Below are positions 1 to 5,214 of a stretch of DNA of 5,231 bases, one piece after another. Source of the DNA: an uncultured Bacilli bacterium (lineage in GTDB: Bacteria; Bacillota_I; Bacilli_A; RF39; UBA660). A program made the translations under genes and the position numbers. How positions within the stretch are numbered: the stretch's first letter is position 1; each line of letters begins with the position of its first letter. The notes below the pieces were generated by a model that saw only the letters and a program-made list of their open reading frames with translations, ran no database searches and was not told where the DNA came from. The stretch is from contig CALVWH010000104.1 of the NCBI GenBank assembly GCA_944364705.1, positions 1 through 5,231 of the forward strand, given 5' to 3'.

Positions 1-2
1 AG

Positions 3-35
3 AAAAAAATGCTTATTCTTTTATAAGAAAAGCAT
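3..35 (-). terminator. Intrinsic terminator of clpB, overlapping its 3' end
   Basis: On the minus strand an 11-bp stem begins with ATGCTTTTCTT and closes with AAG-AATAAGCAT, with one bulged T in the right arm. It closes a four-base loop (ATAA) and is followed by a run of six T (positions 8 to 3). The clpB stop codon (13-15) lies within the right arm, so the hairpin is built from the last seven or so codons of the gene. On the plus strand the same hairpin is followed by CTTTTTG (36-42), so it could also stop a convergent transcript entering from the left. Stem and U-tract are read directly; termination activity is inferred. Confidence 0.8.
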
Positions 36-2124
36 CTTTTTGTACATCAATTTGTAAATGAGATCCAAATTTAATTTTATCTTCAAGGATCTCTTTTGCA
101 AGCATCGTCTCAATGTTTTTTTGTACAAATCGTTTAATTGGACGAGCACCATATCGTTCATCATATGCATGTTCGATAATGTATTCTTTTGCATTTTCGG
201 TAAGTTCTAACGTAATTTTCTTATCTTCTAATCGTTTTTGTAAATCGAAAATAATTTTATCTAAAATTTCTCTAACGACACCTTTTGTTAATGCTTTAAA
301 AATAATAATCTCATCAATACGATTGATAAATTCTGGTTTAAACGTACGATGGAGTTCTTCCATAACATACTGATCACTATTTTCTTTGCCTTCTAGAATA
401 TATTCACTTCCTAAATTTGATGTCATAATAATAATGGTGTTTTTAAAATCGACGGTACGCCCTTGACTATCCGTAATTCGACCATCATCCAAAATTTGAA
501 GTAAAAGATTAAAGACATCTTTATGAGCTTTTTCAATTTCATCAAACAATACGATGCTATAAGGATTTCTACGAACGGCTTCGGTAAGTTGTCCTCCTTC
601 ATCATATCCAACATATCCTGGAGGTGCTCCAATTAATCTTGCTACACTATGAGCTTCCATATATTCACTCATATCAATACGAATCATGTGTCTTTCATCA
701 TCGAAAAGTTCATAAGCTAAACTTCTGGCAACTTCGGTTTTTCCTACCCCCGTAGGTCCTAGAAAAATAAAACTACCAATTGGACGGTTTGGATCTTTAA
801 TTCCTGCCCTACTTCTTAAAATCGCATCGCTTACAAGAGATAATGCTTGATCTTGTCCTTTGACTCTTTTTTGCAAGTTTTCTTTTAAATGTAGTAATTT
901 TTCTTTTTCGCTACCAACTAATTTTGTGATCGGAATATTAGTCCATTTCGAAATAATTTTCGCAATATCTTCTTCCGATACGATATCCGATAAAATATTA
1001 GCCGTATCTTTTTTTCGTAATTCTTCGAGTTCCTTTTCCAAACGAGGAATCGTACCATGACGAAGTTTTGCAGCAAGCTCTAAGTCATATTCATTTTCTG
1101 CTTTTTCCAAACGGAACTTACTATTTTCCAGTTCTTCTTTTTTCGCATTAATTTCTTCATTGATTTGTTTTTCTTCTTCCCAAGCTTTGCGATATTTTGT
1201 TTCTTTTTCTTTTAATTTGGTCATTTCTTCTTCAATTTCTTCTAGTCTTTTTTTCGAAAGTTCATCTTTTTCTTTTTTTAAAGATTTTTTTTCGATTTCT
1301 AATCGCATAATTTTTCTTGTTAAAGTATCCAAATCCGTTGGAACAGAATTCATTTGTACTTTAATCGTTGCACAAGCTTCATCAACTAAATCAATGGCCT
1401 TATCTGGTAAGAAACGATCGGTGATATATCGATCAGATAACGTAGCTGCAGCAACTAAAGCATTGTCTTTAATATTGACTTTATGATAAACTTCAAATCG
1501 TTGTTTTAGTCCACGTAAAATCGTAATGGTATCCAAAACATTTGGTTCTTTTACAAGAACTTTTTGAAATCTTCTTTCCAAAGCTCCATCTTTTTCAATA
1601 TATTTTCGGTATTCATTTAAAGTGGTTGCTCCAATCACATGAATTTCGCCACGAGCAAGCATTGGTTTTAACATGTTCCCTGCATCCATGGCTCCTTCTA
1701 AAGCTCCTGCCCCAACAATCATGTGAATTTCATCAATGAACATGATAATTTGTCCATCAGAATCTTTCACTTCTTTTAAAACGGCTTTTAAACGCTCTTC
1801 GAATTCTCCACGGTATTTTGCACCAGCAATTAAAGCTCCCAAATCAAGTTCCCAAATGGTTTTTCCTTTTAAAGAATCTGGTACGTCTCCTTTGATAATT
1901 CTTTGAGCTAATCCTTCGACAATGGCTGTTTTACCTACCCCAGGTTCTCCAATTAACACTGGATTATTTTTTGTTTTTCTCGATAAAATTCGAGTGATGC
2001 TACGGATTTCATCGTCTCGTCCAATGACGGGATCGATTTTTCCATCTTTCGCACTTTGTACAATATCACGTCCATATTTTTCTAATGGATTTTTTAAATT
2101 TTCTTCATATGGATTTTGATTCAT
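13..2124 (-). CDS. clpB: ATP-dependent disaggregase ClpB (Hsp100), N-domain-less form
   Basis: ClpB is a hexameric cytosolic AAA+ chaperone that works with DnaK/DnaJ/GrpE to thread aggregated proteins through its pore. The 703-aa product has NBD1 with Walker A GEPGVGKT (59-66), pore loop GAKYRGEFE (101-109), Walker B FIDE (129-132) and arginine fingers in ALERRFQ (R184/R185). A charged coiled-coil M domain (about 263-383) marks it as ClpB rather than ClpA. NBD2 has Walker A GPTGVGKT (456-463), pore loop GYVGYDEGG (503-511), Walker B LFDEIEK (526-532), sensor 1 TSN (568-570) and sensor 2 GARPIKR (659-665). Full-length ClpB is about 860 aa; here the roughly 140-residue N-terminal substrate-binding domain is absent and the protein starts in the linker just before NBD1, as in Mycoplasma ClpB. 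The ATG at 2124 is chosen because a strong Shine-Dalgarno (AAAGGAGGGG) lies 6 nt upstream and the promoter lies beyond that. Monocistronic in this window. Confidence 0.97.
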   Translation of the reverse strand: MNQNPYEENLKNPLEKYGRDIVQSAKDGKIDPVIGRDDEIRSITRILSRKTKNNPVLIGEPGVGKTAIVEGLAQRIIKGDVPDSLKGKTIWELDLGALIAGAKYRGEFEERLKAVLKEVKDSDGQIIMFIDEIHMIVGAGALEGAMDAGNMLKPMLARGEIHVIGATTLNEYRKYIEKDGALERRFQKVLVKEPNVLDTITILRGLKQRFEVYHKVNIKDNALVAAATLSDRYITDRFLPDKAIDLVDEACATIKVQMNSVPTDLDTLTRKIMRLEIEKKSLKKEKDELSKKRLEEIEEEMTKLKEKETKYRKAWEEEKQINEEINAKKEELENSKFRLEKAENEYDLELAAKLRHGTIPRLEKELEELRKKDTANILSDIVSEEDIAKIISKWTNIPITKLVGSEKEKLLHLKENLQKRVKGQDQALSLVSDAILRSRAGIKDPNRPIGSFIFLGPTGVGKTEVARSLAYELFDDERHMIRIDMSEYMEAHSVARLIGAPPGYVGYDEGGQLTEAVRRNPYSIVLFDEIEKAHKDVFNLLLQILDDGRITDSQGRTVDFKNTIIIMTSNLGSEYILEGKENSDQYVMEELHRTFKPEFINRIDEIIIFKALTKGVVREILDKIIFDLQKRLEDKKITLELTENAKEYIIEHAYDERYGARPIKRFVQKNIETMLAKEILEDKIKFGSHLQIDVQKDAFLIKE

Positions 2125-2130
2125 AATGAT

Positions 2131-2140
2131 CCCCTCCTTT
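2131..2140 (-). promoter_or_regulatory. clpB ribosome binding site
   Basis: AAAGGAGGGG on the minus strand, separated from the ATG at 2124 by ATCATT (6 nt). It fixes the clpB start and shows that the missing N-terminal domain is real in this gene and not an annotation choice. The frame stays open a further 23 codons to a TTG at 2193, but that stretch is promoter DNA. Confidence 0.9.
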
Positions 2141-2164
2141 AATATTTTATTACCAATCGTATTC

Positions 2165-2193
2165 ATTATAACAAAAATATTAGCACTTGTCAA
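2165..2193 (-). promoter_or_regulatory. clpB sigma-A promoter
   Basis: Minus strand: -35 TTGACA (2193-2188), a 17-nt spacer and -10 TATAAT (2170-2165). Both hexamers match the consensus perfectly. Transcription would start near 2158, giving a leader of about 34 nt that carries the strong Shine-Dalgarno. The -35 box lies within the CIRCE element, so bound HrcA would cover it. Confidence 0.93.
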
Positions 2194-2206
2194 TACAGAG
2201 TGCTAA
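2180..2206 (-). promoter_or_regulatory. CIRCE operator (HrcA binding site)
   Basis: On the minus strand the arms are TTAGCACTC and AAGTGCTAA, separated by 9 nt. This matches the CIRCE consensus TTAGCACTC-N9-GAGTGCTAA at 17 of 18 arm positions. Flanking bases extend the dyad to two perfect 14-bp arms (2174-2187 and 2199-2212). HrcA is the known CIRCE repressor of groE, dnaK and, in mollicutes, clpB operons; it loses activity on heat shock. The overlap with the -35 box and spacer implies repression by promoter occlusion. hrcA itself is not in the window. Confidence 0.95.
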
Positions 2207-2245
2207 TATTTTGATAATTCTTTCTAAAATAATTTTAAAGGAACA

Positions 2246-2308
2246 TTAAAAAATAAGGTACTTTCTGAAACCATTTCCACCAATCGTTTTTCCTATAACA
2301 ATCTCCAT
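2246..2308 (-). CDS. Possible 20-codon small ORF
   Basis: ATG at 2308, preceded by the good Shine-Dalgarno AAGGAG (2323-2318) with 9-nt spacing, opens a 20-codon frame ending in TAA at 2246-2248. The peptide would be MEIVIGKTIGGNGFRKYLIF: basic, with a Gly-Gly pair and no recognised family. A promoter-like pair lies just upstream (2340-2368). The case rests on Shine-Dalgarno plus promoter only; nothing in so short a peptide demonstrates coding. The same DNA may instead specify a structured small RNA. A second frame (2235-2327) is also open and Trp-rich (DWWKWFQKVPYF) but has no start codon, so a decayed small gene is a third option. Confidence 0.25.
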   Translation of the reverse strand: MEIVIGKTIGGNGFRKYLIF

Positions 2309-2333
2309 AGAACCTTTCTCCTTCACCTTATTT
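2248..2333 (-). ncRNA. Candidate small structured RNA (unclassified)
   Basis: The sequence from the predicted transcription start (about 2333) begins AAATAAGGT and about 65 nt later reaches its exact complement ACCTTATTT (2259-2251), which runs into six T (2253-2248). A transcript would therefore be closed by a 9-bp terminal stem ending in a U-run. Inside, UUCUAU (2312-2307) can pair with AUAGGA (one wobble, 10-nt loop), and GAAA with UUUC over a three-base loop. I recognise no known class: SRP RNA, 6S, preQ1, purine and TPP consensus features are absent. The closing stem is mostly A-U and chance is possible. Confidence 0.25.
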
Positions 2334-2339
2334 CTTCAA

Positions 2340-2368
2340 ATTTTAATTTTACTCTTATAAATACTCAA
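2340..2368 (-). promoter_or_regulatory. Putative promoter of the small minus-strand unit
   Basis: Minus strand: TTGAGT (2368-2363; four of six consensus bases), a 17-nt spacer, then TAAAAT (2345-2340; five of six). The start would fall near 2333, exactly where the 5' arm of the terminal stem begins. In DNA this AT-rich, partial matches are common, so support is modest. Confidence 0.35.
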
Positions 2369-2410
2369 AAAAAGAAGATATTTCATCAACCTAATGAAAA
2401 ATTTATGGTC

Positions 2411-2439
2411 TTTACATTTTGTTTTCTTTGCGTTATGAT
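2411..2439 (+). promoter_or_regulatory. Sigma-A promoter of the kinase-like gene
   Basis: -35 TTTACA (2411-2416), a 17-nt spacer and -10 TATGAT (2434-2439); each hexamer matches the consensus at five of six bases. The start would be near 2446, leaving a leader of about 38 nt with Shine-Dalgarno AAAGGA (2471-2476) 7 nt before the ATG. No CIRCE-like operator lies on this side, so the gene need not share the heat-shock control of clpB. Confidence 0.75.
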
Positions 2440-2483
2440 AGAAAGCACAAAAAAACGTTCGGTCAATAGGAAAGGAAACTTTT

Positions 2484-3173
2484 ATGAACATTTATCAAGA
2501 AAATCCAAGACTCAAAGCTTTCTATAAAAAGAAACAAATTCTTTTTTTAATTAAATACTCATCCAAACCCATTTCTTTTTGGGAAGATTTACAAAAAAAA
2601 GAACTTCCAGCTGCAAATCTTCCAATCAAATATGATTTTCCAAACGATTTTGAAAGAAAAGATCACCCAAACTGTCAAACAAAACTTTATCTTCCTTATT
2701 TAAAAAATTTTCAAACATTAAAAGAAGAAACCGTAACCAAAAACTTCAAAACCAAAGATTTACTTCTTTTAGCAAAACAAAACTTAGAATTATTAAAAAA
2801 ACTCCATAATCAAGGAGTTACCCATGGAGATCTTGTTTCCACGAATCTTATGATAAACGATAAAAAAGAACTATACTTTATCGATTTTGATGAAGCAACC
2901 ATATCTGGAAAAGATTTTTCCAAAAGAAAAAAAGAAGACAAATTACGCCTTCTTCTTCTATATTTAAATTATTTAAGATTTGGAAGATTCACAGACAATC
3001 ATTGGTTACATCCAAATTCTTTCATTCTTCCAGAAAACATAAAAAAACAACTCATTCCTTATTATTTTGAAGGAAAAAATCCAAAAAAGGAAGATTATTT
3101 TGAAGAATTAATGGATAAAATGATCGATCAGGAATATGAAGCACCAAAACTTAAAAACAGACACTATGAATAA
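2484..3173 (+). CDS. Protein-kinase-fold protein, compact and atypical
   Basis: 229 aa, soluble and lysine-rich. The C-lobe carries the catalytic signature of the protein kinase/aminoglycoside phosphotransferase superfamily: LHNQGVTHGDLVSTNLMI (107-124) gives catalytic Asp116 and metal-binding Asn121, and YFIDFDEA (131-138) supplies the DFG-equivalent Asp134. The segment LYLPYLKNFQTL (68-79) resembles a hinge between lobes. The N-lobe is short (about 70-80 aa), and I see no glycine-rich loop and no clear VAIK lysine or HRD arginine, so it is not a typical Hanks kinase. It could be a small bacterial kinase, a small-molecule phosphotransferase or a pseudokinase; the substrate is unknown. Start chosen on the Shine-Dalgarno 7 nt upstream. 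It is transcribed alone from 2411-2439, divergent from clpB, and its last 10 bases overlap the convergent gene on the minus strand. Confidence 0.8.
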   Translation: MNIYQENPRLKAFYKKKQILFLIKYSSKPISFWEDLQKKELPAANLPIKYDFPNDFERKDHPNCQTKLYLPYLKNFQTLKEETVTKNFKTKDLLLLAKQNLELLKKLHNQGVTHGDLVSTNLMINDKKELYFIDFDEATISGKDFSKRKKEDKLRLLLLYLNYLRFGRFTDNHWLHPNSFILPENIKKQLIPYYFEGKNPKKEDYFEELMDKMIDQEYEAPKLKNRHYE

Positions 3174-3868
3174 ATTTGATAAGAAACAACCATACTATGT
3201 TTTTTATGATATTGTCTCATAAAATAATCATAATAACTTCCTGGAGAAATAATTCCATTCATTTTTATAATATCCGTTCCTGCTTTTCCTAAAATAGTAT
3301 CCACCAGTTGTACACAATTGGTAGATAAAACAAAAAACGTTTTAAATTTTCCACGAGAAAATTTGTAAAAAGTAGCCTTCGTTGTTTGATATAAAACACT
3401 GGTATAATCGTTAAATTTTTTCTTCTTATTTTCCTTTCGTTTACAATAAGGAGTCCATTCATATACATCGCTCATTAAACGATGGATTTCTTTATCAATA
3501 TTTGCTTTTTGTCTATCATTCAAACGAAGTCCAAATCCAAACAAAGTTTTATGTCCGTAAGTTTTACAGAAGGATAAATATTCCTTCTTTTTTTCGGTAA
3601 TAAATAATACTCCATCTCCAAAAACTTCCTTACATACCCGAGATTTTCGATCATAATTTCCATAAGAATAAATTTTTCCATCATAATAAAAATCAACATG
3701 TCCGACCGTTCCAGAACCTTGATTGGATACATGAATCAAAACTTCAAAATCATAAGCATTCGAATTCGTTTTCACCATCTTTGGAAATTTTTGAATTTGT
3801 CTAGAAAACTGATAAGGAATAAACGTCGTAATGACAATCGGTAATGTAATATGAAAATGTCGTTTCAT
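3164..3868 (-). CDS. Putative membrane-anchored permuted papain-like (YiiX/NlpC-P60-like) hydrolase
   Basis: 234 aa from the ATG at 3868. The N-terminus (MKRHFH, then a hydrophobic stretch at about 7-20) suggests a signal peptide or membrane anchor. Two blocks look catalytic: GTVGHVDFYYDGKIYSYGNYD (53-73) with His57, and LSTNCVQLVDTI (181-192) with Cys185, followed by GIISPGSYYDYF (205-216). His before Cys is the order in circularly permuted papain-fold enzymes of the YiiX/LRAT type, which act on amide or ester bonds in peptidoglycan or lipids. FGDGVLF (83-89) and LFGFGLRL (109-116) look conserved, but I cannot name the exact family. Last gene of the yunB operon, 30 nt after the preceding stop. 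The start is uncertain: a GTG at 3886 adds six residues and has a weak GAGAAG 8 nt upstream, while the ATG has only GGAAAA. Substrate unknown. Confidence 0.6.
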   Translation of the reverse strand: MKRHFHITLPIVITTFIPYQFSRQIQKFPKMVKTNSNAYDFEVLIHVSNQGSGTVGHVDFYYDGKIYSYGNYDRKSRVCKEVFGDGVLFITEKKKEYLSFCKTYGHKTLFGFGLRLNDRQKANIDKEIHRLMSDVYEWTPYCKRKENKKKKFNDYTSVLYQTTKATFYKFSRGKFKTFFVLSTNCVQLVDTILGKAGTDIIKMNGIISPGSYYDYFMRQYHKKHSMVVSYQIYS

Positions 3869-3898
3869 CTTAATTTTCCATTTCACTGGAATAACTTC

Positions 3899-4384
3899 TC
3901 ATAAAAAAACAAAAAAACTATAAATTCCAAAAAGAATACAATAAAGTCCTAAAACAATTAGAACATATTTTAAATTCCATAAAGGAGAAAAAAGCAATGG
4001 AATTCCAAGAAAAAAATAAAAGAAAATTTTCAAAGTTAGGAAAAAATAATTTCCAACATGATTTTTTACCGAAAGATAAAGATCTAAAATACATATGGTT
4101 GCAAGAATTAAAAAATAAATACCAATACTTAATGGCAATAAAGCCAAAGGAATTTTTGGAAAAAATAAAATGAAAAAGGCGGCACACAAATGAATCAAAG
4201 ATTTTCCATCAAACGTTTTCTTTTTTAAAAAAAGCCACAAAGCACAAAAAGTTAAGAAAAAGGCAAACAATTTCAAACTAAACGTATAAAGATTTATATT
4301 TTGTACCAAAAGAAAAAAACCAATAAACAGAGAACAAAACGCAGTTAAGAAAAAGGAAAATTGTTTTACATATAAATCTAACAT
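3899..4384 (-). CDS. Six-helix membrane protein, DUF308/HdeD-like
   Basis: 161 aa, extremely hydrophobic, with six probable membrane helices at about 8-28, 34-53, 62-76, 79-102, 113-133 and 137-160, and Lys-rich connecting loops. The C-terminal hairpin (FLGIPLLFSPLW, then VLIVLGLYCILFGIY) has the spaced Gly/Pro pattern of DUF308/HdeD-like proteins, whose biochemical role is mostly unknown. The ATG at 4384 is chosen because GGATGTGAT (one mismatch from GGAGGTGAT) precedes it. A TTG at 4432 would add 16 residues and overlap the yunB stop as TTGA, but lacks a Shine-Dalgarno. It sits 44 nt after yunB and 30 nt before the hydrolase-like gene, so co-transcription is likely. It ends with a single TGA that is in frame with the next gene. 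Confidence 0.7.
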   Translation of the reverse strand: MLDLYVKQFSFFLTAFCSLFIGFFLLVQNINLYTFSLKLFAFFLTFCALWLFLKKKTFDGKSLIHLCAAFFILFFPKIPLALLPLSIGIYFLILATICILDLYLSVKNHVGNYFFLTLKIFFYFFLGIPLLFSPLWNLKYVLIVLGLYCILFGIYSFFVFL

Positions 4385-4428
4385 AGCATCACATCCGTGA
4401 ACTATTGTACCGAAAAATAAAAAAAGAT

Positions 4429-5172
4429 TCAACCAGTCGGTAAAGAAAAATTCATACTATCTTTTTCAAACCCATGAAAATAATAATTTGGAACCGTTCC
4501 TTCGACTAATTTCATAATCATTGGGACCTCACTTTGAACGGTAAATCTTTGACTTAAAAAAGGAAGCATACTCATCATCGAAACTTCTACTTCAATATTT
4601 ACTTCCACAAACGCATTGTTAATTCCATAATTTGTAATTTTGGTATGAATATGACTGGATACATCTCCTAAAAATTGGAATTTAATTGGCACTTTCGGAA
4701 GAAGATTTATCCATAATGGGAAATCTAAAAAAAGACCAATGGGAACTTCATATAAAATTCCTTTTTCTAACTTTTCTTTTTGATACCGATTTAATAATTC
4801 CGTATTTTCCTCTTTTACTTCTCCATTTTCAATTTGCGTTAGCTCCTCATGAATCGTATTCATAACCGAACTTAAAAATTGATTTACAAAAAAAGTATTA
4901 AAATCCATGGCTACAATATTTCCATCGTTATCTTTTTCAATCGTAAACAATTGATCTACTTGTGAATTTTTCTTTATTTCTGTACTTACTGCATGATTAA
5001 TGATTAAATTCGCAAATTTCTTAATTTCTAATTCCGCATAATTTTCTAAAAATGGTTCTATTTTTTTATTTAACCAAAAAAACATACAAAAAAATAAAAA
5101 AAGAACACTTAAGAAAAAAATTAAACATTTTTTCGATTTTTTCATTTTCTTTTTTAAACGAATTTGTTTCAT
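4429..5172 (-). CDS. yunB: YunB-family sporulation protein
   Basis: 247 aa. A lysine-rich N-terminus is followed by one membrane helix (about 16-34), then an extracytoplasmic domain. Residues matching the YunB family as I know it include NKKIEPFLENYAELE (35-49), the FNTFFVNQ region (91-98), LTQIENGEV (111-119), YEVPIGLFLDFPL (141-153), LPKVPIKFQFLGDV (158-171), YGINNAFVEV (182-191), LPFLSQ (203-208) and VEGTVPNYYFHG (223-234). B. subtilis YunB is about 250 aa and is a sigma-E-controlled gene needed for efficient spore formation; its mechanism is unknown. The length suggests an intact gene. Start at 5172 is supported by AGGTG, with 6 nt between AGG and the ATG; the internal ATG at 5145 has a poorer site. 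First gene visible of a probable three-gene operon. Confidence 0.87.
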   Translation of the reverse strand: MKQIRLKKKMKKSKKCLIFFLSVLFLFFCMFFWLNKKIEPFLENYAELEIKKFANLIINHAVSTEIKKNSQVDQLFTIEKDNDGNIVAMDFNTFFVNQFLSSVMNTIHEELTQIENGEVKEENTELLNRYQKEKLEKGILYEVPIGLFLDFPLWINLLPKVPIKFQFLGDVSSHIHTKITNYGINNAFVEVNIEVEVSMMSMLPFLSQRFTVQSEVPMIMKLVEGTVPNYYFHGFEKDSMNFSLPTG

Positions 5173-5186
5173 AGTCCACCTACTCT

Positions 5187-5214
5187 AGTATATGTTTCTT
5201 TTTTTCTTTCATAA
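5187..5214 (-). promoter_or_regulatory. Possible promoter of the yunB operon
   Basis: Minus strand: a -10-like TATACT (5192-5187) with a weak TTATGA (5214-5209) 16 nt upstream. Alternatively, CATATACT (5194-5187) is one base off the sporulation sigma-E -10 consensus CATACACT, which would suit yunB, but no good sigma-E -35 is visible. The start would fall only about 8 nt before the ATG, close to the Shine-Dalgarno, so the leader would be unusually short. Transcription may instead begin beyond the window edge. Confidence 0.25.

Larger units (their letters stand above)
2125..2483. other. Divergent intergenic region between clpB and the kinase-like gene
   Basis: This is the only gap over 300 bases. 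From left to right it holds the clpB leader, promoter and CIRCE (2125-2212), a possible small minus-strand transcription unit (2246-2368), and the promoter and Shine-Dalgarno of the kinase-like gene (2411-2483). Bases 2213-2245 are AT-rich, with an AT-only inverted repeat (TAAAAT-a-ATTTTA, 2225-2237) that is not convincing as a terminator. Bases 2369-2410 show nothing recognisable. Confidence 0.7.

Noticed and set aside
1160..1486. Long open frame antisense to the coiled-coil region of clpB
   Set aside because: It is a mirror of the Lys/Glu-rich M-domain codons, which read as Ser/Phe/Leu on the other strand. It has no start signal and no recognisable protein features.
2125..2193. In-frame 23-codon N-terminal extension of clpB starting at a TTG
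   Set aside because: The stretch contains the -10 and -35 boxes, half of CIRCE and the Shine-Dalgarno. The TTG is the first three bases of the -35 box, so it cannot be translated from this promoter.
2394..2438. Plus-strand 14-codon ORF beginning with ATG at 2394
   Set aside because: It has no Shine-Dalgarno and coincides with the promoter of the kinase-like gene.
2461..2475. GGTCAAT before the kinase-like gene, resembling a CtsR heptad
   Set aside because: CtsR sites are tandem heptads (RGTCAAA-NAN-RGTCAAA). The second copy is absent, and the site lies downstream of the promoter in the leader.
3204..3235. TATGAT/ATCATA inverted repeat after the kinase-like gene
   Set aside because: The arms are only 6 bp of mostly A/T with a loop of about 16 bases and no T-run on the plus strand, so it is not a credible terminator.
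3899..4431. Mycoplasma-type code with TGA read as tryptophan
   Set aside because: Both yunB and the DUF308-like gene end at TGA near the expected family ends, and tryptophan is TGG where checked. The fusion idea is kept only as a separate question, not as evidence of a changed code.
4385..4432. Upstream TTG start for the DUF308-like gene, overlapping the yunB stop
   Set aside because: No Shine-Dalgarno precedes it, while the ATG at 4384 has GGATGTGAT in place. Translational coupling through the TTGA overlap cannot be fully excluded.
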